A stretch of DNA of 26,567 nt from Thermohalobaculum sp039026295 (lineage in GTDB: Bacteria; Pseudomonadota; Alphaproteobacteria; Rhodobacterales; Rhodobacteraceae): contig JBCCMP010000012.1 in assembly GCA_039026295.1 (NCBI GenBank), positions 1 to 26,567 on the forward strand, given 5' to 3'. The notes below the pieces were generated by a model, which worked only from the letters and a program-made list of their open reading frames with translations, did no database searches and was not told where the DNA came from. Shown one piece after another: positions 1 through 8,026 of this stretch; positions within the stretch are counted from its first letter, which is position 1, and each line of letters begins with the position of its first letter. A program made the translations under genes and the position numbers.

Positions 1-1361
1 CCCGATTGCACTTCGATCAGTCGAAGTTCGACCTTTCCGGGGTTTTCCAGTCGGTGAACTGCCCCCAATGGGATGTAGACAGACTGGTTCTCTGTCAGCA
101 GTTTCACGTCCTCATCGACTGTCACGCGCGCTGACCCTGCGACAACCACCCAATGCTCCGACCGGTGCACATGGCTTTGGAGGGACAACTGCCCCCCCGG
201 CTTGACCATGATCTGCTTCACCTGAAACCGCTCGCCCAGTGCCAGCGTCTCATACCACCCCCATGGCCGGTAACAGCGCGGAAACTCGGTCGCCTGCGCG
301 GCACCGCGTGACTTCAGCGCCGCAACTGCAAGACGCACGTCCTGTGTCCGGTCCATATCGGCCACCAGCACAGCGTCTCGTGTGGCAATCGCAGCAATGT
401 TCTTCAGACCGATCCCGACAACCTCGACATCCGGATGATCCGAACGAAGAAGGGATCTGTCGCAGTCAATGGCGGTTGTGTTTTTCCCCGCGGCAACGCC
501 GTCGCCACCACGCGCGCTCTCTTGCCAGACCGTTGACCAAGACCCCAGGTCATTCCAGCCGCAATCGACCGGCACCACTGTGCCCTGAACATGCTCCATG
601 ACCGCATAGTCGATCGAAACATCCGGGCTCGCTCCATAAGCCGTGCCATCAAGACGGAAAAAGAACAGGTCTTCCCGACCGTCCTCAACCGCTACAGCGC
701 ATGACCGGGCAACTTCAGGTGCATGCGTGTTGAAGGCTTCCAAGATCGCGCGAACACCGAAGACGAACATCCCGGAATTCCAGAGGAACCGCCCAGAGGA
801 CAGCATCTCTTTCGCCGAAGTGGCATCCGGTTTTTCAACGAACCGAACAAAAGGTTGGGCACCGGTCTGTCCGGCTGCGTTCAGTTCGATATACCCATAA
901 CCGGTCTCAGGCCGATCAGGCTTGATGCCGAACGTCACCAGCTGACCCTGCCGCGCCGCCTCGACCGCCGCAGACGTGGCGGTCGCAAAGGCGTCGACGT
1001 TTGCAATCAGGTGATCAGATGGCAGGACCAGCATCACGCCGTCCGGGTCCGATGCGGCGATCATGTGCGCCGCCGCGCAGACAGCGGGGGCGGTGTTACG
1101 CCCCTCCGGCTCGATCATTATGCGCGAGGCACCTGCACCGACCTCATCCATCTGCTCTGCTACGATGAAACGAAAGTCTTCGTTGGTCAGAAGAAACGGG
1201 TCCGCATAGCCATGCCCGGCCAATCGCTCGATCGTGCGCTGAAACAACGAGCCGCCTTCAAAGAGCGGGCAGAACTGCTTTGGATAGGACTGGCGCGATA
1301 CCGGCCAAAGCCGTGTGCCCGATCCACCGCACATGACTACGGGATAAACGCCGCCATTCAT
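1..1361 (-). CDS. manC: mannose-1-phosphate guanylyltransferase / mannose-6-phosphate isomerase (3' end cut)
   Basis: Makes GDP-mannose from mannose-1-phosphate and GTP, and in the bifunctional form also interconverts fructose-6-P and mannose-6-P; this feeds exopolysaccharide and LPS synthesis in the cytosol. I translated the minus strand from ATG at 1361: 453 codons stay open to the window edge, so roughly the last 20 residues of a family usually near 470-480 aa are missing. The N-terminal nucleotidyltransferase part shows the CGGSGTRLWP signature (about residues 11-20), GRNTAPA, LPSDH, FVEKPD and WNSGMF. The C-terminal cupin part shows RPWGWYE and the metal-binding QSHVHRSEHW segment, so both domains are present. 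A purine-rich AAAGGAC lies about 11 nt before the ATG. No frameshift was seen. The family call is firm; whether the isomerase half is active cannot be told. It is divergent from the gene at 1855. Confidence 0.93.
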   Translation of the reverse strand, partial: MNGGVYPVVMCGGSGTRLWPVSRQSYPKQFCPLFEGGSLFQRTIERLAGHGYADPFLLTNEDFRFIVAEQMDEVGAGASRIMIEPEGRNTAPAVCAAAHMIAASDPDGVMLVLPSDHLIANVDAFATATSAAVEAARQGQLVTFGIKPDRPETGYGYIELNAAGQTGAQPFVRFVEKPDATSAKEMLSSGRFLWNSGMFVFGVRAILEAFNTHAPEVARSCAVAVEDGREDLFFFRLDGTAYGASPDVSIDYAVMEHVQGTVVPVDCGWNDLGSWSTVWQESARGGDGVAAGKNTTAIDCDRSLLRSDHPDVEVVGIGLKNIAAIATRDAVLVADMDRTQDVRLAVAALKSRGAAQATEFPRCYRPWGWYETLALGERFQVKQIMVKPGGQLSLQSHVHRSEHWVVVAGSARVTVDEDVKLLTENQSVYIPLGAVHRLENPGKVELRLIEVQS

Positions 1362-1431
1362 ATTCGGCTGTTGTCCTTTGTGTTCAGCAGCAGGTCAGAA
1401 GTGCAAATGTGGGATTTCAAGCGCTCAACCA

Positions 1432-1447
1432 CCGCCATGGATGGCGG
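1432..1447. repeat. inverted repeat CCGCCAT-GG-ATGGCGG upstream of manC
   Basis: Two perfect 7-bp arms (1432-1438 and 1441-1447) flank a 2-bp spacer, 71-86 bp upstream of the manC start. The size and symmetry would suit a dimeric repressor operator or a hairpin in the 5' untranslated leader of manC. No regulator is known from the sequence. Confidence 0.4.
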
Positions 1448-1799
1448 AAAACCGGCACCATGATCCTGCGCTGGAATAGTGTAGTTGCGTATTGTCACTG
1501 CTGCATTATCTCGCTCATCCATCATACACGGGCGACCGCAATGTCTGCGATCCCAACCGTAACCTCGTGTGCATGTGCTGATCACCGAACGGGAAGCGGT
1601 ACAATAATTGTTTGCGCAATAAAGCGTCGCTGTTGCCGCGCCACTGCACCAAGGCACGGCACCCGTCAGACTCCAAAACCTGGTATGTGTCCAATCTGCG
1701 GCTATCGCGCTGCATGATGGCGGATAGATACGCGCCTGCATGGAGTCTCCGGTCTGTCTCTATCCGACGATATCGCGTGAACGCGGCGTACAAGCAAGT

Positions 1800-1813
1800 G
1801 GCGACATGTCGCC
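1800..1813. promoter_or_regulatory. perfect 14-bp palindrome upstream of the 1855 gene
   Basis: GGCGACATGTCGCC reads the same on both strands and ends 41 bp before the ATG at 1855, where a transcription-factor operator or a start-proximal hairpin could sit. The function is inferred only from its position and symmetry. Confidence 0.4.
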
Positions 1814-1854
1814 TAAAAGGTGTGATGAAACCGTTTCGATAGCCGAGAGTTAAT

Positions 1855-3378
1855 ATGCACCGAATTCTCTGCCTCTTCGCGATCCTCACCGGCATCTCAA
1901 TGACCAATGTCGCGGCAGATCCAATTTCAGATTCGGCTTACCTTGCCCAATCCAGTTGGCCCATGGCGCACCGAACGCAGGGCCAGACCGCGAGCACACC
2001 GATCCCGGCCCCACTCGGCAGCCGGAACATAGTGACGTTGCACCTGCTGGAGGACAGCGTCGGGGAACATGTTGGCACATCGCCCTGGCATGTCATTTCG
2101 GGCAACAGCTATCCGGGCGAACCGGAGAAGCGGACGGTCTGGGGAGCGTCGCTGAAATACGCTTACAAGTTCGCAATGACCCAGGACGATCTGCGCTTTG
2201 CAGGCAGTTTCAAACTGACACGGCTCGGCTCGATTTCATGGAACCTGATCGCTTTGTCTTCCCAGATCGGCTCGCGCATCCTGGTTCCCCAGCCGCGCGG
2301 CCTGCGGCAGGGCAACGGACCCTGCCGGGGCGATGAACCAGCGTTGATCGAACTCAGGGACGGACCAACCGCGACCTCAGCTATCAAATGTACCCGAAAG
2401 TTCGAGTTGTCGGATGACGTTGTCCGCGCCGAATGCCCTGTTCCCCGAACGGGTTGGCGACAGGGCTATTCGGCGACCCGGACCGGTGTCACCTACAGCG
2501 GCGAGATCGTAACCAACGCAACCTACGTCCGCCGTGGATCATTCGGTGCCAGAAAACGCAGCTACACCGTTCTGATCGATAACGACCTCACGCGCATCGT
2601 TGCCTGCGCCGAAATAGGCGAGGGCACCTCCACCAACAACGTTCCGGTCATGCCGACGGCACAGGGCGGCAGCGCCCTTTTCATCGCAACCGAAACCGAA
2701 CTTGTCCGCATGAACTGGCAGCCCGTCACCGGTAATCTGACCGTTGGCTGGCGCCTCGCCCTTCCCTTCCGCGGCCGGACAGGGACGACACCGACGCTGG
2801 TTGATGCGGGCGGGCGGCGCAGCGTTGTGGTGATTGACGCCATGTGTGCCGTCACAAATCCCTTCACCGGCAACATCGACTGCGCCGACGAGGCGACAGG
2901 TCCATCCCGGCTGATCGCCGTGGATACGGAAACCGCCACCATCCAGCGCCTGGACCTTCCCCCTGGCATCCGCACAGTCGAAAATTCTCCCGCAGCCGCT
3001 GATGGCCTCGTCGTCGTCGCCAACTACGGCGGGTACCGTGCCAATCCGGATGCGAAAGGTGTCGTTGCGGCGCGCTGGAGCGCCGCGGCCGCAAAGTGGG
3101 AGATTGCGTGGACCAATTCCGGTGTGCAGATGAACGGTGTGCCGACCATCTCCACCGGATCCAACGCCGTCTATTCGTCGGGCCTCGCAGCATCGGGCCA
3201 GATCCAGATGACCGGCCTTGGCCTGACCGGCCCAACCGCCGGGAAGGTCGTTATGCGTGCATCAATCGGTGATCCGGAAGACTGGCTGGATGCCGGCGTG
3301 AACACTGTAGTTGCCCGTGACGGCACCCTTATCTACGGCGCAGACGCTGGCATCGTACATCTGCGCCAACTGAAGTGA
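1855..3378 (+). CDS. exported protein of unknown function, probable beta-propeller
   Basis: The 507-aa product starts with a good Sec signal peptide (short basic start, hydrophobic stretch to about residue 18, then VAADP), so it is probably periplasmic or secreted. The rest has no catalytic motif I recognise. Several stretches alternate short beta-like strands with Gly/Asp turns: GTTPTLVDAGGRRSVVVIDA (about 305-324), ENSPAAADGLVVVANYGG, GVPTISTGSNAVYSS and the C-terminal DGTLIYGADAGIVHL. These resemble the blades of PQQ-type or quinoprotein-like beta-propellers, and the early SSWPMAHRTQGQ stretch is like their usual opening. Paired cysteines could form disulfides. The ATG follows a weak GAGAG. 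It stands alone between manC (divergent) and uvrB. The propeller fold is an inference from pattern, not from a match. Confidence 0.75.
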   Translation: MHRILCLFAILTGISMTNVAADPISDSAYLAQSSWPMAHRTQGQTASTPIPAPLGSRNIVTLHLLEDSVGEHVGTSPWHVISGNSYPGEPEKRTVWGASLKYAYKFAMTQDDLRFAGSFKLTRLGSISWNLIALSSQIGSRILVPQPRGLRQGNGPCRGDEPALIELRDGPTATSAIKCTRKFELSDDVVRAECPVPRTGWRQGYSATRTGVTYSGEIVTNATYVRRGSFGARKRSYTVLIDNDLTRIVACAEIGEGTSTNNVPVMPTAQGGSALFIATETELVRMNWQPVTGNLTVGWRLALPFRGRTGTTPTLVDAGGRRSVVVIDAMCAVTNPFTGNIDCADEATGPSRLIAVDTETATIQRLDLPPGIRTVENSPAAADGLVVVANYGGYRANPDAKGVVAARWSAAAAKWEIAWTNSGVQMNGVPTISTGSNAVYSSGLAASGQIQMTGLGLTGPTAGKVVMRASIGDPEDWLDAGVNTVVARDGTLIYGADAGIVHLRQLK

Positions 3379-3417
3379 GCGCATCATCTGTCTTTTCGGA
3401 AAAGATCACGCCGCCGA

Positions 3418-3458
3418 CCAGGTGCAGGGAGCGAGGGTGGGGTGGATGTTGCACCTGG
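3418..3458 (+). terminator. stem-loop after the 1855 gene, possible terminator
   Basis: Perfect 9-bp arms CCAGGTGCA (3418-3426) and TGCACCTGG (3450-3458) enclose a 23-nt loop, 40 bp after the stop codon at 3378. There is no T-run after it, so it is not a classic intrinsic terminator. It may instead protect the 3' end of the message or act in the uvrB leader. Confidence 0.35.
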
Positions 3459-3487
3459 CCAGCGGCGATCTGCTGCTTGCAAGAAAG

Positions 3488-3503
3488 TTAATACATCCTT
3501 AAC
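3488..3503 (+). promoter_or_regulatory. CtrA-type box TTAA-N7-TTAAC upstream of uvrB
   Basis: TTAA (3488-3491), a 7-nt spacer and TTAAC (3499-3503) exactly match the consensus half-sites and spacing of the alphaproteobacterial cell-cycle regulator CtrA. The box lies about 150 bp before the chosen uvrB start, in an AT-rich stretch that looks like a promoter. A further TTAAC half-site is at 3546-3550. Binding by CtrA is inferred; one such match can occur by chance. Confidence 0.45.
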
Positions 3504-3529
3504 GGGAATTTCGTCAACACTATTTCGCC

Positions 3530-3543
3530 ATTTTCGCGAAAAT
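3530..3543. promoter_or_regulatory. palindrome ATTTTCGCGAAAAT upstream of uvrB
   Basis: A perfect 14-bp palindrome sits between the CtrA-type box and the uvrB start. A weaker, imperfect dyad surrounds it (the CAACACTATTTCGC and GCGAAAATAGTTAAC flanks). It could be an operator. It does not resemble the alphaproteobacterial LexA box (GTTC-N7-GTTC), which I did not find anywhere in 3379-3653. Confidence 0.35.
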
Positions 3544-3653
3544 AGTTAACGAGGACCCTGAAGCTGTCAGCAGTGAAGCGCCTAGGCACCGGTATGGTTT
3601 GAGATTCGCCCCATCCACCGCCATATCAGGTGCAACAACCCAAAGGGTCAGTA

Positions 3654-5855
3654 ATGCTCGAAACGCCAGACACCACTCCCGCGCCCGGATCGCAGCCGTC
3701 AGCCGCGAATCGCCTGGGCAGCGAAAAGCTTGAAGGCGGCAGGCAACTGGTCATGAAGACCGAATTTTCGCCCGCAGGGGATCAGCCAACGGCGATCGAG
3801 GAACTGACAGCCGGCGTGCGCGACGGAGAGCAAGACCAGGTCCTGCTGGGGGCAACCGGGACCGGCAAGACCTTTACCATGGCCAAGATCATCGAGGAAA
3901 CCCAGCGTCCCGCCATCATCCTCGCGCCCAACAAAACGCTCGCCGCGCAGCTTTATGGAGAGTTCAAGAACTTCTTTCCGGACAACGCGGTGGAGTATTT
4001 CGTCAGCTACTACGACTACTACCAACCCGAAGCCTACGTCCCCCGGTCCGACACCTACATCGAGAAAGAAGCGCAGATTAACGAGCAGATCGACCGGATG
4101 CGCCACTCCGCCACGCGCGCACTGCTGGAACGCGACGATGTGGTGATCGTCGCATCGGTCTCCTGCATCTACGGCATCGGCGCGGTCGAGACCTACGGCG
4201 CGATGACCCAGGATCTGCGTGTCGAACACGCCTATGATCAGCAGGTCATCATGCGCGAGCTGATCACCCAGCAATACCGCCGCAATGATGCCGGCTTCTC
4301 CCGCGGCTGCTTCCGGGTTCGCGGCGACACGCTCGAGATCTGGCCGGCACACCTGGAAGACCGGGCGTGGAAGCTCAGCTTCTTCGGAGAGGAACTCGAA
4401 CGCATCGACGAGTTCGACCCCCTGACCGGTGAAAAGACCGACAGACTGGACCGCATCCGGATCTATGCGAACTCCCACTACGTCACGCCCCGCCCAACGC
4501 TGAACCAGGCGATCAAGGGCATAAAGGCAGAGCTGAAAATCACGCTGGAGCGGCTGGTGGGCGAAGGCCGCCTCCTCGAAGCACAGCGCCTGGAACAGCG
4601 CACCAACTTCGACATCGAGATGATCGAGGCAACCGGCGCCTGTAACGGGATCGAGAACTATTCCCGCTACCTTACCGGCCGCGCCCCCGGCGAGCCGCCC
4701 CCGACCCTGTTCGAATACATCCCCGACAACGCCATCGTCTTTGCCGATGAATCGCACGTCTCCGTCCCCCAGATCGGGGCGATGTACAAAGGCGACTACC
4801 GGCGCAAGTTTACCCTGGCAGAACATGGCTTCCGCCTGCCCTCCTGCATGGACAACCGCCCGCTCAAATTCGAGGAATGGGACGCAATGCGCCCGCAGTC
4901 GGTCTTTGTGTCCGCCACGCCGGGCGGGTGGGAGATGGAGCGCACCGGCGGCATCTTCACCGAGCAGGTCATCCGGCCCACCGGCCTGATCGACCCGCCG
5001 GTCGAAATCCGGCCCATAGACTCACAGGTAGATGATCTGGTGGACGAAGTCCGGCAGGTCGCCGCGGCCGGCTACCGCTCGCTGGTGACTGTCCTGACAA
5101 AGCGCATGGCCGAGGATCTGACCGAGTATATGCACGAACAGGGCATCCGCGTGCGCTACATGCACTCGGACATCGACACGCTTGAGCGGATCGAGATCCT
5201 GCGCGACCTCCGTCTCGGGGCTTTCGACGTACTGGTCGGCATCAACCTGCTGCGGGAGGGCCTCGACATCCCCGAATGCGCGCTGGTAGCTATCCTTGAC
5301 GCCGATAAGGAGGGGTTCCTGCGGTCAGAGACCTCGCTGATCCAGACAATCGGCCGGGCCGCACGAAACGCCGACGGCAAGGTGATCATGTATGCCGATG
5401 GCGTGACCGGCTCCATGGAACGCGCCATCAACGAAACCAGCCGCCGCCGCGCGAAGCAGGAATCCTATAACGAGGAGCACGGCATCACGCCCGAGACGGT
5501 GAAGAAAAATGTCTCCGATATTCTGGACGGCACCTACGAGGGCGACACCGACATGTCCCGCGTCACCGCCAAGGTCGACCGCGCCAGGGTGGGCGCGAAC
5601 CTGCAGACCGTGCTGGAGGGCCTGCGCAAGGACATGATGAAAGCCGCGGAAAACCTCGAATTCGAAGAGGCGGCCCGCCTGCGCGACGAAATCAAACGGC
5701 TGGAGGCGGTGGACCTCGCCGTTGCCGACGATCCGCTTGCGCGCCAGTCGGCGGTCGAGGAAGCGGTCGGCTCGATGCCCCGGTCATCGTCAGGAAAGCC
5801 CGGGACACGGGCGACCAAGTACGCGAAGCGAAAGAAGGGTCGGAAGGGGCGTTGA
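3654..5855 (+). CDS. uvrB: excinuclease ABC subunit B
   Basis: UvrB is the helicase-like damage-verifying subunit of nucleotide excision repair; it is loaded by UvrA and then recruits UvrC. The 733-aa product has the Walker A GATGTGKT, the beta-hairpin segment YYDYYQPEAYVPRSDTYIEK that clamps DNA, helicase motifs including LREGLDIPE and QTIGRAARN, and a C-terminal UVR domain (ENLEFEEAARLRDEIKRLE) that binds UvrC, followed by a very basic Lys/Arg tail. I chose ATG 3654 because AAAGGG lies just before it; an in-frame GTG at 3630 would add 8 residues and has no clear ribosome binding site. The N-terminal ~30 residues before the conserved core (KTEFSPAGDQPTAIEEL) are Pro/Ser-rich and poorly conserved in the family. 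No SOS box is visible upstream. Confidence 0.97.
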   Translation: MLETPDTTPAPGSQPSAANRLGSEKLEGGRQLVMKTEFSPAGDQPTAIEELTAGVRDGEQDQVLLGATGTGKTFTMAKIIEETQRPAIILAPNKTLAAQLYGEFKNFFPDNAVEYFVSYYDYYQPEAYVPRSDTYIEKEAQINEQIDRMRHSATRALLERDDVVIVASVSCIYGIGAVETYGAMTQDLRVEHAYDQQVIMRELITQQYRRNDAGFSRGCFRVRGDTLEIWPAHLEDRAWKLSFFGEELERIDEFDPLTGEKTDRLDRIRIYANSHYVTPRPTLNQAIKGIKAELKITLERLVGEGRLLEAQRLEQRTNFDIEMIEATGACNGIENYSRYLTGRAPGEPPPTLFEYIPDNAIVFADESHVSVPQIGAMYKGDYRRKFTLAEHGFRLPSCMDNRPLKFEEWDAMRPQSVFVSATPGGWEMERTGGIFTEQVIRPTGLIDPPVEIRPIDSQVDDLVDEVRQVAAAGYRSLVTVLTKRMAEDLTEYMHEQGIRVRYMHSDIDTLERIEILRDLRLGAFDVLVGINLLREGLDIPECALVAILDADKEGFLRSETSLIQTIGRAARNADGKVIMYADGVTGSMERAINETSRRRAKQESYNEEHGITPETVKKNVSDILDGTYEGDTDMSRVTAKVDRARVGANLQTVLEGLRKDMMKAAENLEFEEAARLRDEIKRLEAVDLAVADDPLARQSAVEEAVGSMPRSSSGKPGTRATKYAKRKKGRKGR

Positions 5856-5973
5856 GCTCCACATAGAACGTATATTTAGCCCATTTGGGGAATGTCAAAG
5901 TCATACGAAAATTAGATGCTCTCCTCTCGTGAATATCAATTTCACCGAGCACTATCGAGAGGAGACGAGCACG

Positions 5974-6720
5974 ATGGTTGTTTTTAGTGGCCCGCCAAAG
6001 TCAGCGATACGCAATAGGGCAATTTCGTTGGAACTAAGACGCATTTTGGAGGCTGCCGCCAAAGCTGCAGATGTGGACAAAATCCACATCACATCCGGTC
6101 GGCAACCAGGCACACATGGGAAGTCGATAGGCTCAACGCGCCATAATGGAGGGCGCGCAGCTGATCTCCAGATCGTCGTAAAAGGAAAGACCCAGACTTT
6201 CACCGATTCAAAGCCGAGTAAGGCGATCGAGAAATTCATCGTTGCCGCAGCTTCAAACGGGGCGACAGGGATCGGCGCTGGCGTGACCTACATGGGCAAC
6301 CGCACCGTTCACATTGGCTTTGGACGAACTTCTTCTGACACAACCAAGTTGGTTTGGGGCGAGAAGGGGAAGTCTGCAAATGCGCCACCTTGGTTAGTAA
6401 AAGCGGCAAAAAAGGGATGGAGTTCACCTGCTGAATTCTCCGATACGATTGAAAAAGCAGACGCCACTCAGGGTCTGAACACTGTCATCGCGAGGAGCGG
6501 ACTGAATTTGCGTAAGGGACCAGATCTCAGCTTCGGCATTACGAGCGTTCTTGCGCCGGGCACTGTCGTTTCCGTTGTCGCCTTCGAGGGCGCCGATGAT
6601 GCTTGGGCGCGCGTTGATCTTGAAGGAGACGGCTTCGTTGACGGCTTTCTCTTCGCGAGCTTCCTGGAGCCGGTGATCAGCTCACTAGAAAGCATCGAAG
6701 ATGCAGACGAACCCGAATAG
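5974..6720 (+). CDS. M15-like peptidase domain plus SH3 domain protein
   Basis: The 248-aa product begins at ATG 5974 after GAGAGGAGA; the open frame extends upstream into uvrB but that part is unlikely to be translated. Residues 40-117 show the zinc-peptidase pattern of M15/D-Ala-D-Ala carboxypeptidase-like proteins: SGRQPGTHG, then RHNGGRAADLQ (H57 and D64 as metal ligands) and VHIGFG (H113 as third ligand). Residues about 168-236 form a bacterial SH3 domain (GLNLRKGPD, then WARVDLEGDGFVDG). The combination suggests a peptidoglycan-cleaving enzyme. There is no signal peptide or membrane segment, which fits an endolysin or a protein released by lysis better than a housekeeping carboxypeptidase. 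It stands alone in a visibly AT-richer stretch with no holin or phage gene beside it, suggesting recent acquisition. The substrate is not known, and I did not see the usual catalytic acid clearly. Confidence 0.72.
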   Translation: MVVFSGPPKSAIRNRAISLELRRILEAAAKAADVDKIHITSGRQPGTHGKSIGSTRHNGGRAADLQIVVKGKTQTFTDSKPSKAIEKFIVAAASNGATGIGAGVTYMGNRTVHIGFGRTSSDTTKLVWGEKGKSANAPPWLVKAAKKGWSSPAEFSDTIEKADATQGLNTVIARSGLNLRKGPDLSFGITSVLAPGTVVSVVAFEGADDAWARVDLEGDGFVDGFLFASFLEPVISSLESIEDADEPE

Positions 6721-7075
6721 CGGCGATTGACAAGTTGATTAAAGGCAAGCCGAATTTTGCGAATTACCCTACCGTATTTCGCTGCCATTCACAGCCAAAA
6801 TTCCATTGATGCGGCTAATTTCAAGTTGTGCCGCCGGGATTTTCAGCAGTGCCGCGGCGACTGTATGTTCAGCTTGCCCTTTCTTATCAAAATTGCTGCT
6901 CGATTATTCAGCCCAAGCAATCGCGAGGAGGTCAATCTTAAAATAAACAAGTCTGATGAAACCGCTTTGTATCACGCAACAGGACGTGGCCTCGGCACCC
7001 TTACCATCGCTTGAGTGTACGCATAGCAACGCTATCTTTTGCTCCATCTGATGCTGGGTCAATCGGGGTGCCCAA
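6721..7075. other. AT-rich intergenic region without a clear gene
   Basis: These 355 bp keep the AT-rich character of the peptidase gene before them. One small forward frame (ATG 6865 to stop 7014, 49 aa, starting MFSLPFLIKIAARLF) has a hydrophobic start but no ribosome binding site, so I do not call it. No terminator, tRNA or insertion-sequence end was seen. The promoter of the 7076 operon should lie in its last part. Confidence 0.5.
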
Positions 7076-8026
7076 ATGCATTTGTCGGACAGAATATTTC
7101 GCTTCACCAAGCGAGCAACCGTCACCCATCCGCCGATCGGTCGCCAAATCGGGGACGTCCATGCGATGGAAGCAGGATCGCAAGGCGCCACGCCAATCGT
7201 TCTGCTCCACGGCGCAAGCGGCAACATCCGGGACTGGTCGCTCTCGATCCTGCCGGATCTGGCAGCGCGCCACCACGTCATCGCGCTCGACCGGCCCGGG
7301 TTCGGTCATTCCAAATCCCCGCGTATAAACGCGCTCAGCCTCGCGCATCAGGTCAAAGCACTTCGCGCCGCTCTGCACCGGATGGGCCATCACAGATACA
7401 TCCTCGTCGGGCACTCCTATGGCGGCTCCCTGGCAATGCGTTGGGCACTGGACCATCCCGATGAGGTGACCGGGCTCGCCCTCCTCTCAGCCCCGGTGAA
7501 AGACTGGGGCGGTGGCGGCATTGGTCTGCACTACCAAATCGGCGGACGTCCTGTGATCGGCCCGGCCCTTGCCTGGATGGCCCCGATCCTAGCCGGACCG
7601 CGCTGGGTCGAGGCAGCGATCAAGGAGGTGTTCCACCCCGATGCCGTCCCACCTAGCTACCCGACCGAGGGCGGCGTCGAACTCGCCCTGCGGCCACATA
7701 CATTTCGGATCAACGCCGTGATGATGCTGCGGCTCTACCGCGATATCCTCGACCAGTGTGACCGCTACGGCGAGATCAATTGCCCCATCGAGGTCGTACA
7801 CGGTGATGCCGATACCATCGTCCCGGCTTCGATCCACGCCATCCCGCTGGCAGATAAGATCGGCCATGCCAATCTGACCATCTTGCCCGGGATCGGGCAT
7901 ATGCCGCATCATGCTGCCCCAAAAGAGGTTGCCGCCCTGATCGACCGGCTGGCCGCCACTGTCGGGGAGCAAACAGATGCAGATCACATCCGCCGAGACG
8001 ATCCAGCTGAAGATCCCGTTCTATGA
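7076..8026 (+). CDS. alpha/beta hydrolase
   Basis: A 316-aa serine hydrolase of the alpha/beta fold. The oxyanion strand ends LLHGASGN (residues 43-50), the nucleophile elbow is GHSYGG with S114, the acid lies in HGDADTIVP (about 245) and the base in GIGHMPHH (about 277), so the triad is complete. No signal peptide is evident. CGGGG precedes the ATG; a start at the internal Met31 would remove the first strand and is less likely. Its last 50 bp overlap the start of the enolase-superfamily gene, so the two are probably co-transcribed and translationally coupled. Family members cleave esters, lactones, epoxides or C-C bonds. The neighbours suggest a catabolic step such as lactone or ester opening, but the substrate is unknown. 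Confidence 0.85.
   Translation: MHLSDRIFRFTKRATVTHPPIGRQIGDVHAMEAGSQGATPIVLLHGASGNIRDWSLSILPDLAARHHVIALDRPGFGHSKSPRINALSLAHQVKALRAALHRMGHHRYILVGHSYGGSLAMRWALDHPDEVTGLALLSAPVKDWGGGGIGLHYQIGGRPVIGPALAWMAPILAGPRWVEAAIKEVFHPDAVPPSYPTEGGVELALRPHTFRINAVMMLRLYRDILDQCDRYGEINCPIEVVHGDADTIVPASIHAIPLADKIGHANLTILPGIGHMPHHAAPKEVAALIDRLAATVGEQTDADHIRRDDPAEDPVL

Larger units (their letters stand above)
1362..1854. other. divergent intergenic region between manC and the 1855 gene
   Basis: This 493-bp gap separates two divergent genes and should hold both promoters. No convincing gene was found: the open frames here lack a ribosome binding site and recognisable protein character. It contains two short dyad symmetries, listed separately (1432-1447 and 1800-1813). 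I could not assign -35/-10 boxes with confidence. Confidence 0.6.

Noticed and set aside
239..1907. Several plus- and minus-strand frames across manC and its upstream gap
   Set aside because: manC is continuous in its own minus frame over 1-1361; the rest have no ribosome binding sites and no domain character.
3379..3653. Search for an alphaproteobacterial SOS box before uvrB
   Set aside because: No GTTC or GAAC tetramer occurs at all in this interval, so no LexA site is called.
3699..4826. Long minus-strand open frame (375 codons) inside uvrB
   Set aside because: It lies wholly antisense to a certain gene, has no recognisable domain and is typical of GC-rich DNA with biased third positions.
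6865..7014. 49-aa frame with a hydrophobic start in the AT-rich gap
   Set aside because: No ribosome binding site at the ATG and no recognisable family; left as part of the intergenic note.
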